Shown here piece after piece: positions 1 through 9,392 of a stretch of 64,000 nucleotides of DNA; the first letter of the stretch is position 1, and every line of letters begins with the position of its first letter. This DNA is from Rhizobium sp. ACO-34A. GTDB taxonomy: Bacteria > Pseudomonadota > Alphaproteobacteria > Rhizobiales > Rhizobiaceae. The DNA lies in assembly GCA_002600635.1 (NCBI GenBank), contig CP021371.1:1863001-1927000 (forward strand), given 5' to 3'. The notes beneath the pieces are model-generated. The model was given only the letters and a program-made list of their open reading frames with translations. It did no database searches and had not been told where the DNA came from. A program made the position numbers and the translations under genes.

Positions 1-15
1 GCACATGACGCAAAA

Positions 16-58
16 GCCTCCTGTTCCTTACTCATGGAAACAGGAGGCCTCCCCCATG
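16..58 (+). promoter_or_regulatory. Hairpin sequestering the ribosome-binding site of the first gene
   Basis: Bases 16-27 (GCCTCCTGTTCC) pair with 36-48 (GGAAACAGGAGGC), giving 12 pairs with one bulged A (38) and an 8-base loop. The AGGAGG ribosome site at 42-47 lies wholly inside the right arm, and the ATG follows at 56. No T-run follows, so this is unlikely to be a terminator. A translational switch is an inference; no transcription start is visible because the window begins here. Confidence 0.5.
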
Positions 59-2254
59 AAGTATTCCATTTCCCGCGCCGCCTTGACGGCCGCGCTGCTG
101 GCTTCTGTTGCGGCACCGGCCGCGGCTGACCAGGTTTTCAACCGTATCTCGTCCTTCCCCGTCGCCGCCAACCTGCCGGCCGACAAGGAGAAGCTCTCAA
201 CGACTTCGGCTGAAATCATCACGGCGACCGAAGACGGCAACACGCTGATCTATTCCGACAGCCCGCTTGGCGCGATCGGCTTCATCGACATCACCGACGC
301 CAAGGCCCCGAAGGCCGGTAGCGCGTTGATGATGGATGGCGAGCCGACATCCGTCGCCGTCGTCGGCGCCAAGGCTCTGGTGGCCGTCAACACGTCGGAA
401 AGCAAGCAGAAGCCGTCCGGCAAGCTTGCCATCGTCGATGTCGCCTCCAAGAAGATCGACGCTACCTGCGACCTCGGCGGTCAGCCTGATTCCGTCGCGA
501 TTTCTCCCGACAAGACCTTCGCTGCCATCGCCATCGAGAACGAGCGTGACGAAGAACTCAACGAAGGCAAGCTGCCGCAGATGCCGGCCGGCGATCTCGT
601 CATCGTCGCGCTGAAGGACGGCGTTGCCGATTGCGCTTCGATCAAGCACGTTACCCTGACCGGTCTCGCCGAAATCGCTCCGGAAGATCCGGAACCGGAA
701 TTCGTCTCGATCAACAATCTCGGCGAAATCGGCCTGACGCTTCAGGAAAACAACCATATCGTCATCATCGACGGCAAGACCGGCGAAGTGAAGAACCACT
801 TCTCGGCAGGCAAGGTCGATCTCGCCGGCATCGACACCAAGAGCGATGGCGCGCTGAAGTTCACCGGCAAGAAGGAAGGCGTCCTGCGCGAGCCCGACGC
901 CCTGAAGTGGCTGGACGACAACCGTTTCGTCATCGCCAACGAAGGCGACTATGAAGGCGGTTCGCGCAGCTTCACCATCTTCGACAAGACCGGCAAGGAA
1001 CTCTACGAGTCCGGCCCGTCTCTGGAACTCGCAATCGCCCAGATCGGTCACTTCCCGGACAAGCGCGCCAAGTCCAAGGGCGTTGAGCTCGAAGGCCTGG
1101 AAGCCGCAACCTTCAACGGCCAGAAGTACTTCTTCGTCCTTTCCGAGCGCGCCTCCATCGCGGCGGTCTACAAGGATACCGGTGCCGAGCCGGAACTCGT
1201 GCAGCTCCTGCCGTCGGGCGTTTCGCCGGAAGGCGCCGTCGCCATTCCCGGCCGCAACCTGCTGGCAACCGCCAACGAAGCCGATCTCGGTGAAGACGGC
1301 GGCCCGCGCTCGCATGTCATGATCTATGAACTTGCCGAAGGCACGCCCGCCTATCCGATGATCCGTTCGGACATCGTCGACGGCGCACCGATCGGCTGGG
1401 GCGCTCTGTCCGGTCTCGTCGGCGACGCCGAAAAGGCTGGTACGCTCTATGCGGTCAATGACAGCTTCTATTCCTCGCAGCCGACGATCTTCACGATCGA
1501 CGCGACGCAGAAGCCCGCCGTGATCACGACGGCCCTGCCGGTAACCCGTGGCGGTGCCGCAGCCCAGAAGCTCGACATCGAAGGCATCACGCTGGACGGC
1601 AAGGGTGGCTTCTGGCTCGCGTCCGAAGGCGATCCGGCCAAGCTCGTCGGCCACGGCATCTACAATGTCGATGCCAAGGGCGAGATCAAGTCCGAGATCG
1701 GCTTCCCGGTCGAACTGCTCGCAGGCCAGACCCGCTTCGGCCTCGAAGGCATCACCTCTATCGGCAAGGGCGACGACCTGACGCTCTGGATGGCCGTTCA
1801 GCGTGAATGGAAGGACGACGAGAAGGGCACCGTCAAGCTCGTTTCCTACAACCCGAAGGCCAAGGAATGGGGCGCTGTCAGCTATCCGCTCGACAAGGCT
1901 GAAGACGGCTGGGTCGGTCTTTCTGAAATCACCGCCCATGGCGACTATGTCTACATCGTCGAGCGTGACAATCAGGTGGGCGACAATGCCAAGCTCAAGA
2001 AGCTCTATCGCGTCGCCATTGCCGACCTGAAGCCTGCAAAACTCGGCGACAAGCTGCCGCTGGTGAAGAAGGAAGAAGTCCATGACTTCATTCCGGACCT
2101 GAAGAACGCCACGAACGGCTATGTCGTAGACAAGCTGGAAGGCTTCGCCTTCGACGCTGCCGGCAAGGCCTTTGCCGTCACCGACAACGATGGTGTGGAC
2201 GACAGCTCGGGCGAGACCCTGTTCTTCCCGGTCGATCTGAAGGGCACCAACTGA
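56..2254 (+). CDS. Exported phytase-like esterase / beta-propeller protein
   Basis: A 732-residue protein with a clear Sec signal peptide: MKYS, a basic residue, a hydrophobic stretch, then APAAADQ as the likely cleavage site near residue 25. An in-frame ATG at position 5 exists, but the ATG at 56 is preferred because AGGAGG lies 8 bases upstream and the signal peptide begins there. The body has recurring motifs of the FVIANEGDYEGG and LEGLEAATFNG kind, typical of bacterial 'esterase-like activity of phytase' propeller proteins. The C-terminal part (GFAFDAAGKAFAVTDNDGVD) fits the same family. It probably acts in the periplasm on phosphate or other esters, but the substrate cannot be told from sequence. 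A 13-bp hairpin terminator follows the stop. Confidence 0.8.
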   Translation: MKYSISRAALTAALLASVAAPAAADQVFNRISSFPVAANLPADKEKLSTTSAEIITATEDGNTLIYSDSPLGAIGFIDITDAKAPKAGSALMMDGEPTSVAVVGAKALVAVNTSESKQKPSGKLAIVDVASKKIDATCDLGGQPDSVAISPDKTFAAIAIENERDEELNEGKLPQMPAGDLVIVALKDGVADCASIKHVTLTGLAEIAPEDPEPEFVSINNLGEIGLTLQENNHIVIIDGKTGEVKNHFSAGKVDLAGIDTKSDGALKFTGKKEGVLREPDALKWLDDNRFVIANEGDYEGGSRSFTIFDKTGKELYESGPSLELAIAQIGHFPDKRAKSKGVELEGLEAATFNGQKYFFVLSERASIAAVYKDTGAEPELVQLLPSGVSPEGAVAIPGRNLLATANEADLGEDGGPRSHVMIYELAEGTPAYPMIRSDIVDGAPIGWGALSGLVGDAEKAGTLYAVNDSFYSSQPTIFTIDATQKPAVITTALPVTRGGAAAQKLDIEGITLDGKGGFWLASEGDPAKLVGHGIYNVDAKGEIKSEIGFPVELLAGQTRFGLEGITSIGKGDDLTLWMAVQREWKDDEKGTVKLVSYNPKAKEWGAVSYPLDKAEDGWVGLSEITAHGDYVYIVERDNQVGDNAKLKKLYRVAIADLKPAKLGDKLPLVKKEEVHDFIPDLKNATNGYVVDKLEGFAFDAAGKAFAVTDNDGVDDSSGETLFFPVDLKGTN

Positions 2255-2283
2255 TCCATCGGCATCCCGGTGCGAAGAATCAG

Positions 2284-2313
2284 GAAGGCCGGGCGAATGA
2301 TCGCCCGGCCTTC
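2284..2313. terminator. Bidirectional terminator hairpin
   Basis: GAAGGCCGGGCGA (2284-2296) and TCGCCCGGCCTTC (2301-2313) form a perfect 13-bp stem with an ATGA loop, followed by TTCAATT. It lies between two convergent genes, the exported esterase (plus) and the alpha/beta hydrolase (minus), and could serve both. Confidence 0.75.
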
Positions 2314-2335
2314 TTCAATTCTGCAGTCCTGAATT

Positions 2336-3106
2336 TCATGCGCCCGAATTCGATGCGCTCGTCCGTTTCAGGAATTCGGCAACGGGTCCGATCAGCAAAC
2401 CGGGAGCTGAGACATGCGGCGCATGGCCGGTGTCGAGCGTCGCCACTTCGGCGCCGGGTACCAGTTCCTGCATCCGCCGCTGGAGGTAGATGAATACCGA
2501 CTGGTCGTCGGTCGCCTCGACATAGAGACGCGGTATCAGGCCGAATCGTTCGGGCGTGAGCGATGGGGCCGACGCCCGCCCGCCTTCCGGCTGCGGGGTG
2601 AGCTTCGCGGCTGCGGCGAGCGCTGTCTCAAGCGGCAGGTCGTTGAGGAAGTGCCGCGCCGCGGCTTCGACTGGGACGCTGCTGACAAGCCCATCCTGCG
2701 ACCATACGAGGTGAGGCGAGATGCCGCCCGCTTCGGGATGGGCGGGCAGGGCCTCCTTCACGATGTCGCCGAATCCCATGCCCGAGGGCAGCATCATGCC
2801 CGCCACATAGACGATCCCCGTAATGGCTTCCGGCATGGCCTCGCCAAGGGCGGAAGCGGCATTGCCGCCGCCGGAATGGGCGATCACCGCCACAGGCGCA
2901 CCGGCAGCCTCGATGAGCGAGCGCAGATGGGAAATGTAGAGATCGAGATTGACGGCTTCCGACGGCGTATCGTCCACGCCGTTGCCGGGCAGGTCGACCG
3001 GGATCGGCTGGAAGCCTGATTCTTCGAGCAGGGGTGAAAACGCCTCCCACACCCAGGAACCCTGCCATGCGCCGTGAATCAGAAGAACGGGAAGCTTGCG
3101 GCTCAT
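2336..3106 (-). CDS. Alpha/beta-fold hydrolase
   Basis: A 256-residue cytosolic hydrolase. The oxyanion segment [13 protein letters not shown] is at residues 8-20, the nucleophile elbow is A-H-S78-G-G, and a late histidine in [10 protein letters not shown] (about residue 228) completes a plausible Ser-Asp-His triad. It has the compact shape of the salicylate esterase/hydroxynitrile lyase-like subfamily, where HGAW is typical. Its ATG overlaps the stop of the upstream oxygenase gene by 4 bases (ATGA), so the two are translationally coupled and probably work on the same substrate. The substrate is unknown. Confidence 0.85.
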   Translation of the reverse strand: MSRKLPVLLIHGAWQGSWVWEAFSPLLEESGFQPIPVDLPGNGVDDTPSEAVNLDLYISHLRSLIEAAGAPVAVIAHSGGGNAASALGEAMPEAITGIVYVAGMMLPSGMGFGDIVKEALPAHPEAGGISPHLVWSQDGLVSSVPVEAAARHFLNDLPLETALAAAAKLTPQPEGGRASAPSLTPERFGLIPRLYVEATDDQSVFIYLQRRMQELVPGAEVATLDTGHAPHVSAPGLLIGPVAEFLKRTSASNSGA

Positions 3107-4119
3107 GCCTTGCCCGCCGATGCCGGGACTGGGGCGGGTGTATAGGTACGCTGGTACATGGCTTTCAGGTGATCCTCTACTGTCGTGACGGGGTATTTAG
3201 GCTGCTCGCCTGAGGCGAGGCAGTTCGGCAGGCATTCGACCACGTGATCGGGATTGCCGACGAAGAAGAAGGGAATCGAATAACGCTCGCGGCCGCTCTC
3301 ATTGACCACCCGGTGAAGCGTCGAGCGATAGCGGTCATTGGTCCAGCGGGCGATCATGTCGCCGAGATTGACGACGAAAGTGCCGGGAATGGGATCGGCA
3401 TGGATCCAGCTGTCGCTTGCTGCGTCATGCACCTGCAGCCCGCCCGCATCGTCCTGCAGGAGGAGCGTCAGCCCGCCGAAATCCGTATGTGCGCCGGCAC
3501 CCTTTTCATTGGGCGCCGCGTCCTTCGGCTGCGGAGGGTAGTGCAGCAGGCGCAGCGTTCCGAGCGGCTCGCGCACGAATGCATCGAAGTGATTCTCCGG
3601 CAGCCCCAAGGAAAGGGCCATGCCGCGCATCAGCCGTTCTCCGAGATCGGTCATCGCCGCGAAATAGGCCATCATCACGGGCCTGAAACCCGGCTGGTCG
3701 GCGGGCCACTGGTTCGGCCCGCGATTGAACCGGCCGGCCACGACGCGCGGATCATCCATCGCCAGGTCGGGGCCGATGTAATAGCCCTCTTTGAGATCCG
3801 CGGGCGCGCCCGCCTCGAGCGTTTGGCCGCGCATGTGCTCGTAGCCGCGGTTACAGAAGGAGTGCACCTTGTCGACTGTCAGCTTTTCCTCGATCGGCCG
3901 ATCGAAGAATGCCCTGGATTCGGCAAAGGCGGCATCGATCAGCCCCTGGGGGATGCCGTGGCCGGCGCAATAGAAGAAGCCCTTGTCGAGGCAGGCCTGT
4001 CGCAATGCTTCGCCGACGGCCGCGCGTTTTTCCGGAGAGGATGAGGAGAGACCGGAAATGTCGATGACCGGAAGCGTTGCGGTTTCTACGGAGCGCGCAC
4101 CGAGCAAGGTTGCATTCAT
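3103..4119 (-). CDS. Isopenicillin N synthase-like 2-oxoglutarate/Fe(II) dioxygenase
   Basis: A 338-residue non-haem iron dioxygenase. The start is the ATG at 4119, with AGGAGA just upstream; a longer open frame to 4332 begins with unconvincing sequence. An N-terminal DIOX_N-like region (LPVIDISGL) leads to the jelly-roll core. The iron ligands are visible as H211-x-D213 ([16 protein letters not shown]) and H269 (STLHRVV), with the 2-oxoglutarate-binding R279-x-S281 (RERYSIPF). Members oxidise small molecules, including amino acids, purines and plant-type metabolites. It is coupled to the downstream hydrolase, suggesting a two-step catabolic pair. The substrate cannot be named. Confidence 0.85.
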   Translation of the reverse strand: MNATLLGARSVETATLPVIDISGLSSSSPEKRAAVGEALRQACLDKGFFYCAGHGIPQGLIDAAFAESRAFFDRPIEEKLTVDKVHSFCNRGYEHMRGQTLEAGAPADLKEGYYIGPDLAMDDPRVVAGRFNRGPNQWPADQPGFRPVMMAYFAAMTDLGERLMRGMALSLGLPENHFDAFVREPLGTLRLLHYPPQPKDAAPNEKGAGAHTDFGGLTLLLQDDAGGLQVHDAASDSWIHADPIPGTFVVNLGDMIARWTNDRYRSTLHRVVNESGRERYSIPFFFVGNPDHVVECLPNCLASGEQPKYPVTTVEDHLKAMYQRTYTPAPVPASAGKA

Positions 4120-4415
4120 GGATCTTTCTCCTGTCCGAGTTCGCGCCGGCTTGTCTTGAAGGCGTGGGCGCTGGTTTGAACGGGAGGCTAGTGCAACGCA
4201 CCAATGCATGGCAACGCTGAAGGTGACTATAAAATAGATAGGTCCGAAAATTGCCCATGAATTGCGCATCTCGCAACAGGCGCCTGCGGTAAGCGCAACA
4301 GGGCTGGCATCCAACGTGGATCGCCCGTACATCCAAAACCGAGCGAGAATCCTTCGCCTTGTTAACGAGCACCCGTTAGTTTGGCGCCCACCCCTCCCAC
4401 GACGAGACCTCCGAT

Positions 4416-5102
4416 TTGGAAGCAGACCTCTATCCCCCCGTAAAGCAGTTCCTCGAAGGCATGGGCTTCGAGGTGAAGGGCGAAATACGAAGCTGCGATA
4501 TCGTGGCGATTTCGCAGGATGTGACGGAACTCGTCGTCATCGGCGAGTTGAAGCGCAGCTTCACCCTGGAGCTCGTCCTGCAGGCGGTGGAACGCACGGC
4601 TGTCTGCGACGAGGTCTGGCTCGCTGTCGAGGCTTCCAGGAAGGGGCGCGGACGGGAGGGCGATGCCCGGGTGAAGAAACTCTGCCACTTCCTGGGATTC
4701 GGTCTGCTGACGGTCGCCGCCACGGGCCGTGTCGATGTGATCGTCGAGCCGGGACCTTGGAAGCCCCGGCGCAACAACAAGCGCCGCTCCCGGATCGTCG
4801 AAGAATTTCGCCGCCGCCGGGGCGATCCGATCGCCGGAGGCACGACCCGTATTCCGCAGATGACGGCATATCGCCAGCAGGCGCTCGTGATCGCGGAAGC
4901 CCTCGCAAACGGTCCCGCCCGCCCGCGCGACCTCAAGCCGATCGCTCCAGAGGTCGCCAAGATCCTGCAGTCCAATGTCTATGGCTGGTTCGATCGAATC
5001 GAACGCGGGGTTTATGGCCTGAACACCGCCGGCCATGCCGCACTCATCGCATGGTCCGATAAGATGCCGAGGGACGATAAGGGGCCGCCCGAGGCTGCCT
5101 GA
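4416..5102 (+). CDS. DUF2161 family protein, PD-(D/E)XK nuclease fold
   Basis: A 228-residue protein. The start must be TTG at 4416: the frame is closed by TAG at 4377-4379 and no ATG or GTG lies between. The N-terminal half shows a PD-(D/E)XK-like core, with D28 in CDIVAIS, then E44-L-K46 in VIGELKRSF, preceded by the helix [16 protein letters not shown]. The C-terminal half is basic ([20 protein letters not shown]) with a winged-helix-like end. Family members are described as putative phosphodiesterase/nuclease-like proteins of unknown role. It is divergent from the oxygenase operon and stands alone. Confidence 0.75.
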   Translation: MEADLYPPVKQFLEGMGFEVKGEIRSCDIVAISQDVTELVVIGELKRSFTLELVLQAVERTAVCDEVWLAVEASRKGRGREGDARVKKLCHFLGFGLLTVAATGRVDVIVEPGPWKPRRNNKRRSRIVEEFRRRRGDPIAGGTTRIPQMTAYRQQALVIAEALANGPARPRDLKPIAPEVAKILQSNVYGWFDRIERGVYGLNTAGHAALIAWSDKMPRDDKGPPEAA

Positions 5103-5480
5103 GAGGGAAGGCTTACGGAGTCGGCATTCTTCACTAACATCTGCCGGGTTCCACGGTCGGTTTGTAACGCTCCCAGTGCACATACGAATCGTGAAGCACG
5201 CCGATCCGATTGGTCGCGATGAATCGCTGCAAACCTCTGTCGAATACCTCAGGCAGTTCGCATGGGGCTGCTAATTTTCTTGTGTTTCCTGGACCGAGCA
5301 CAGATGAGCGAGTTGCCGAGCCGTGAGGAGGGGTAGGGCCGATGATGAATGAAGGTGATTGAGGAGAATTTTCCCGACGGCACCAAATATGCGGCAGGCG
5401 GGCCGAACTGCCGAAATAAATACCTGGCAGGCTGAGCGCAAACTCAACCAAATCACAAAAAAGAGTTCTTCAACGGGAAA
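5103..5480. other. Intergenic region, with a possible gene remnant
   Basis: No intact gene is seen in these 378 bases. On the minus strand the stretch ending at 5134 reads as plausible protein (see the separate pseudogene entry). The rest has no ribosome site, repeat or convincing promoter that I can identify. Confidence 0.5.
5134..5274 (-). pseudogene. Possible 3' remnant of an unidentified gene
   Basis: The last ~40 codons of an open minus-strand frame read LPEVFDRGLQRF followed by RIGVLHDSYVHWERY and a short tail to a stop at 5134. Its composition (aromatic-rich, with balanced charges) is more protein-like than the Ser/Arg-rich shadows elsewhere. Upstream the frame degenerates and there is no good start or ribosome site. 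I do not recognise the family, and it may be chance. Confidence 0.2.
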
Positions 5481-5556
5481 TGGTGGGCGATGAGAGACTC
5501 GAACTCCCGACATCCTCGGTGTAAACGAGGCGCTCTACCAACTGAGCTAATCGCCC
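5481..5556 (-). tRNA. tRNA-Val (anticodon TAC)
   Basis: The reverse complement begins GGGCGATTAGCTCAGTTGG and ends in CATCGCCCACCA. The acceptor stem is GGGCGAT/ATCGCCC, the D-arm is AGCTCAGTTGGTAGAGC, the anticodon arm is CCTCG-TTTACAC-CGAGG, and the T-arm contains GTTCGAGTC. The loop TTTACAC places TAC as the anticodon, decoding GUA/GUN valine codons. The 3' CCA is encoded (5481-5483). Confidence 0.97.
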
Positions 5557-5893
5557 TTCGCTGACCGGGTCAGTGCCCGCCGCGTCGGTGGCCGTGATCT
5601 ATGCGGATCGCGGAGAAACCGCAAGAGTGTTTGTGAAGTTTTTTTGCTTTTTTTGCGTGCCATTTTGACGGGGAGGGCGAAAAAGCCTGAATTCTGGGGC
5701 TTTTTCTTTTGGGTCGTGTCGCGGTCGTTTTCTTCGTCCACAGGTGGGCGAATTGTCGGCGCATATAAAATTCGATCTGTCACGGATTTGTCTTCGAACC
5801 TGCTTGACACCAATAACCGAACCCCGTAGTTAGCCGCTCATCGAACGGGCCTCGGCCGGTTCGGGAAGGGCGGAGACGCCTTTCAAGAAATGC
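5557..5893. other. Intergenic region between tRNA-Val and tRNA-Asp
   Basis: The two tRNA transcription units are divergent here. It contains a T-rich stretch around 5638-5655 and the tRNA-Asp promoter at 5804-5832. No protein gene with a ribosome site is visible, and the short ORFs crossing it have no supporting signals. Confidence 0.6.
5804..5832 (+). promoter_or_regulatory. Sigma-70-type promoter for tRNA-Asp
   Basis: TTGACA (5804-5809), a 17-base spacer, then TAGTTA (5827-5832). It lies about 60 bases upstream of the first mature tRNA-Asp. The -35 element is a perfect match and the preceding C also fits the alphaproteobacterial CTTGAC preference. Confidence 0.7.
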
Positions 5894-5970
5894 GCGGGTG
5901 TAGCTCAGTCGGTTAGAGTGCCGGCCTGTCACGCCGGAGGTCGCGGGTTCGAGCCCCGTCACTCGCGCCA
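5894..5970 (+). tRNA. tRNA-Asp (anticodon GTC), copy 1
   Basis: A 77-base tRNA: GCGGGTG acceptor pairing with CACTCGC (one G-U), D-arm TAGCTCAGTCGGTTAGA, anticodon arm GCCGGC-CTGTCAC-GCCGG with anticodon GTC, T-arm GCGGGTTCGAGCCCCGT, and discriminator G followed by an encoded CCA. It is identical to the copy 79 bases downstream. Confidence 0.98.
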
Positions 5971-6049
5971 TTCTTGAAGACTATCTTGCTTGTCGCGGCA
6001 GAGATGCCGGCGTCAAGGACGGATCGATCAATGATTGATCCACTTATGC

Positions 6050-6126
6050 GCGGGTGTAGCTCAGTCGGTTAGAGTGCCGGCCTGTCACGCCGGAGGTCGC
6101 GGGTTCGAGCCCCGTCACTCGCGCCA
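6050..6126 (+). tRNA. tRNA-Asp (anticodon GTC), copy 2
   Basis: Identical in all 77 bases to the preceding tRNA-Asp, with the flanks also matching by a few bases on each side. It has the same anticodon GTC and an encoded CCA. Only a short spacer with no obvious promoter separates the copies, so they are probably cotranscribed. Confidence 0.98.
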
Positions 6127-6361
6127 TTTTTTGTTCTCCTTCATAACTTTATGCTGCTTCGCAATGTGGCTCTATGGACTTTATTGCGCCGCCGATTTAC
6201 ACCTCGGTAAGCCGCATGATGTATCGCGTGAAAAGCTGGCGCTCGGGCTTGCACAAGCGGGCAGGCTGCGTTAACGACGGCTCGTTGCAACTCTTCTTTC
6301 GGCTTGTCGGCCCAGTGCCAAAAATGCCGCCCGGCATTCGAGACAAGCAGGGATGGATATG

Positions 6362-6727
6362 ATGACTGAACTGCTCAGTTCCTACCTTCCGATCGCCATC
6401 TTTATCGGTATTGCCCTTGTGATTGGCCTGGCGCTTTTGATTGCGCCGTTCGCCGTCGCCTTCAAGGCTCCCGACTCGGAAAAGCTGTCGGCTTACGAAT
6501 GCGGCTTCAATGCTTTCGACGATGCTCGCATGAAGTTCGACATTCGCTTCTACCTGGTGTCGATCCTCTTCATCATCTTCGACCTCGAAGTCGCCTTCCT
6601 GTTCCCGTGGGCAGTGTCTTTCGGTGAGCTCGGCTGGTTCGGCTTCTGGTCGATGATGGTGTTCCTTGGTGTGCTCACCATCGGCTTTATCTATGAATGG
6701 AAGAAGGGGGCACTCGAATGGGAGTAG
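6362..6727 (+). CDS. nuoA: NADH-quinone oxidoreductase subunit A
   Basis: A 121-residue inner-membrane subunit of complex I (NuoA/ND3). It has three transmembrane segments, at about residues 7-29, 60-82 and 88-110. The conserved loop [21 protein letters not shown], including the ECG cysteine of the quinone-site loop, lies between TM1 and TM2. ATGs exist at 6353, 6359 and 6362; the last is preferred because AGGGA at 6348-6352 then has normal spacing. It is the first gene of the nuo operon and overlaps nuoB by 10 bases. Confidence 0.95.
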   Translation: MTELLSSYLPIAIFIGIALVIGLALLIAPFAVAFKAPDSEKLSAYECGFNAFDDARMKFDIRFYLVSILFIIFDLEVAFLFPWAVSFGELGWFGFWSMMVFLGVLTIGFIYEWKKGALEWE

Positions 6728-7299
6728 TCCAGTCCAACACGACGCTCGTCGCTCCGCAGGCCAAGGGGATCATCGATCCCAACACCGGCAAGCCGATCGG
6801 CAGCGATGATGCTTTCTTCGGCGAGATCAACAATGAACTCGCCGACAAGGGTTTTCTCGTTACTTCGACGGACGAACTCATCAACTGGGCCCGTACCGGC
6901 TCGCTGATGTGGATGACCTTCGGTCTCGCCTGCTGCGCGGTCGAGATGATGCAGCTCTCCATGCCGCGTTATGACGTCGAGCGCTTCGGTTTCGCTCCGC
7001 GCGCCAGCCCGCGCCAGTCCGACGTGATGATCGTCGCCGGCACGCTGACCAACAAGATGGCGCCCGCGCTCCGCAAGGTCTACGACCAGATGCCCGAGCC
7101 GCGCTACGTCATCTCGATGGGCTCCTGCGCCAATGGCGGCGGCTACTATCACTATTCCTACTCGGTGGTGCGCGGCTGCGATCGCGTCGTACCCGTCGAT
7201 ATCTATGTTCCCGGCTGTCCCCCCACGGCAGAGGCGCTGCTTTACGGCGTGCTCCTGCTGCAGAAGAAGATCCGCCGCACCGGAACGATCGAGCGCTAA
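6718..7299 (+). CDS. nuoB: NADH-quinone oxidoreductase subunit B
   Basis: A 193-residue peripheral-arm subunit (PSST/NuoB) holding the terminal iron-sulfur cluster N2, which passes electrons to quinone. The four ligands are visible: tandem C72-C73 in [10 protein letters not shown]137 in [10 protein letters not shown] and C167 in [11 protein letters not shown]. The ATG at 6718, preceded by AAGGGGG, is chosen over one 7 codons upstream. It overlaps the end of nuoA, so translation is probably coupled. Confidence 0.97.
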   Translation: MGVVQSNTTLVAPQAKGIIDPNTGKPIGSDDAFFGEINNELADKGFLVTSTDELINWARTGSLMWMTFGLACCAVEMMQLSMPRYDVERFGFAPRASPRQSDVMIVAGTLTNKMAPALRKVYDQMPEPRYVISMGSCANGGGYYHYSYSVVRGCDRVVPVDIYVPGCPPTAEALLYGVLLLQKKIRRTGTIER

Positions 7300-7317
7300 G
7301 TCAAGGGACGCGACAAG

Positions 7318-7920
7318 ATGAGTGAAGCCCTGAACGAGCTTGCATCCTACCTTTCCGAGGTGCGCGGTGCGCTCATTGCCTCTTCGGAGGTTCGTTTCGG
7401 CGAACTGAACCTGACTGCGACGCCGGAAAACATCATCGCATTGCTGACTTTCCTGCGTGATGACGTGCATTGCGGTTTCGTCAACCTGATCGACATCTGC
7501 GGAGTCGACTATCCGGAGCGGGAACACCGCTTCGACGTGGTGTATCACCTGCAGTCCCCGCGTCAGAACCTGCGCATCCGCGTCAAGGTCGCAACCGGCG
7601 AAGACAAGCCGGTGCCATCGGCCTGTTCGGTTTTCCCGGGCGCCGACTGGTTCGAGCGGGAAACCTGGGACATGTATGGCGTGCTCTTTACCGATCACCC
7701 GGATCTGCGCCGCATCCTGACCGACTACGGTTTCGAGGGGCATCCGCTCCGCAAGGACTTCCCGACCACCGGTTTCGTCGAGGTTCGTTACGACGACAAC
7801 GCCAAGCGCGTGGTCTACGAGCCTGTCGAGCTGAAGCAGGAATTCCGGAACTTCGACTTTCTCTCGCCTTGGGAAGGCACGGATTACGTGCTGCCCGGCG
7901 ATGAGAAAGCGGCCCAGTAA
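7318..7920 (+). CDS. nuoC: NADH-quinone oxidoreductase subunit C
   Basis: A 200-residue 30-kDa-type subunit of the hydrophilic arm. The signature is visible around residues 110-150: [20 protein letters not shown], then the GHPLRKDFP motif. AAGGGA precedes the ATG by 8 bases. It is a separate gene, not fused to nuoD as in E. coli, which is the usual alphaproteobacterial arrangement. NuoC packs against NuoD and NuoB and has no cofactor. Confidence 0.96.
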   Translation: MSEALNELASYLSEVRGALIASSEVRFGELNLTATPENIIALLTFLRDDVHCGFVNLIDICGVDYPEREHRFDVVYHLQSPRQNLRIRVKVATGEDKPVPSACSVFPGADWFERETWDMYGVLFTDHPDLRRILTDYGFEGHPLRKDFPTTGFVEVRYDDNAKRVVYEPVELKQEFRNFDFLSPWEGTDYVLPGDEKAAQ

Positions 7921-7941
7921 GACGGCGGAAGGTTTGTTACC

Positions 7942-9132
7942 ATGACTGAACATAACGTCCGCAACTTCAACATCAACTTCGGCCCGCAGCATCCGGCGGC
8001 TCACGGCGTTCTGCGTCTGGTACTGGAGCTTGACGGCGAAATCGTGGAGCGCGTCGATCCGCATATCGGCCTGCTGCATCGCGGTACCGAGAAGCTGATC
8101 GAGACCAAGACCTACCTGCAGGCATTGCCCTATTTCGATCGTCTCGACTACGTCGCGCCGATGAATCAGGAGCATGCCTATTCACTGGCAGTGGAAAAGC
8201 TGCTGGGCGTGCAGATCCCGATTCGCGGTCAGCTGATCCGTGTTCTCTACTCGGAAATCGGCCGTATCCTTTCGCATCTTCTGAACGTGACCACCCAGGC
8301 TATGGACGTCGGTGCGCTGACGCCGCCGCTCTGGGGCTTCGAAGAGCGTGAAAAGCTGATGGTGTTCTATGAGCGTGCCTGTGGCGCGCGCATGCACTCG
8401 GCCTATTTCCGTCCGGGTGGCGTTCATCAGGACCTGCCGCACCAGCTCGTCGAGGATATCGGCAGGTGGTGCGATCCGTTCTTGAAGACGCTCGACGATA
8501 TCGACGCGCTTCTGACCGGCAACCGTATCTTCAAGCAGCGTAACGTCGACATCGGCGTCGTGGCTCTGGAAGACGCATGGGCCTGGGGCTTCTCGGGCGT
8601 CATGGTTCGCGGTTCGGGCGCTGCCTGGGACCTGCGTCGTTCGCAGCCTTACGAATGCTATTCGGAACTCGAATTCGATATTCCGATCGGCAAGAACGGC
8701 GACTGCTATGACCGCTACCTGATCCGCATGATCGAAATGCGTGAATCGGTGAAGATCATGAAGCAGTGCGTCAATCGTCTGCTCGGCGATGCGAAGACCG
8801 GTCCGGTTTCCTCGCTCGACGGCAAGGTCGTGCCGCCGAAGCGTGGCGAGATGAAGCGGTCGATGGAAGCGCTGATCCACCACTTCAAGCTCTACACCGA
8901 AGGCTATCACGTGCCTGAGGGCGAGGTTTACGCCGCAGTTGAAGCCCCCAAGGGCGAATTCGGCGTCTACGTCGTCTCCGACGGCTCGAACAAGCCTTAT
9001 CGTTGCAAGATTCGCGCTCCGGGTTACGCTCACCTGCAGGCCATGGATTTCATCTGTCGGGGGCATCAGCTCGCTGACGTTTCGGCAATCCTTGGCTCGC
9101 TCGACATCGTGTTCGGAGAGGTTGACCGCTGA
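7942..9132 (+). CDS. nuoD: NADH-quinone oxidoreductase subunit D
   Basis: A 396-residue 49-kDa subunit that forms the quinone pocket with NuoB. The N-terminus [23 protein letters not shown] and the [12 protein letters not shown] motif are classical, and the C-terminus ends IVFGEVDR. The key His and Asp of the quinone site fall in the GPQHPAAHG and FDRLDYV regions. The stop shares one base with the start of the following small gene (TGATG). Confidence 0.97.
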   Translation: MTEHNVRNFNINFGPQHPAAHGVLRLVLELDGEIVERVDPHIGLLHRGTEKLIETKTYLQALPYFDRLDYVAPMNQEHAYSLAVEKLLGVQIPIRGQLIRVLYSEIGRILSHLLNVTTQAMDVGALTPPLWGFEEREKLMVFYERACGARMHSAYFRPGGVHQDLPHQLVEDIGRWCDPFLKTLDDIDALLTGNRIFKQRNVDIGVVALEDAWAWGFSGVMVRGSGAAWDLRRSQPYECYSELEFDIPIGKNGDCYDRYLIRMIEMRESVKIMKQCVNRLLGDAKTGPVSSLDGKVVPPKRGEMKRSMEALIHHFKLYTEGYHVPEGEVYAAVEAPKGEFGVYVVSDGSNKPYRCKIRAPGYAHLQAMDFICRGHQLADVSAILGSLDIVFGEVDR

Positions 9133-9374
9133 TGAAGGTGTGGCTGCTCACGGTTCTCGCTCTGGCCTTCGCCGTTCAGGCGCAGGCTCAGGAAGCGGCC
9201 GTCTCTTCGAGCAGCTCGACCACCACCATGGCGGATCTCATCAAGCAGGGCTACGAAATCAGAACTTCCAGCGAAAGCGGTTCGAAGATCATCGTGTTCC
9301 TGCAGAAAGACAAGACGGCCTATGCCTGCGAATTTACGTCCCTGACGCGTTCGCGGTGTGGATCCATAAACTGA
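9132..9374 (+). CDS. Small exported protein encoded inside the nuo operon
   Basis: An 80-residue protein with a typical signal peptide ([20 protein letters not shown], cut near AQAQ-EA), so a mature form of about 60 residues would be periplasmic. The mature part is Ser/Thr-rich at first, then has MADLIKQGYEIRTSSESGSKIIVFLQKD and two cysteines near the end (YAC, RCG) that could form a disulfide. The start overlaps the nuoD stop by one base and nuoE follows after 18 bases, so it is part of the complex I transcript. I know no assigned function. A role in complex I assembly or stability is inference from position only. Confidence 0.75.
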   Translation: MKVWLLTVLALAFAVQAQAQEAAVSSSSSTTTMADLIKQGYEIRTSSESGSKIIVFLQKDKTAYACEFTSLTRSRCGSIN

Positions 9375-9392
9375 GACAAGGGGCGAGGAAGT

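Noticed and set aside
197..2083. A 628-codon antisense ORF over the exported esterase gene
   Set aside because: Product of high-GC codon bias in the real gene on the other strand; no ribosome site and no recognisable domain.
5481..6126. tRNA cluster as attachment site of an integrated element
   Set aside because: No integrase, no element genes, and the repeated 77 bases are two complete functional tRNA-Asp genes rather than att fragments.
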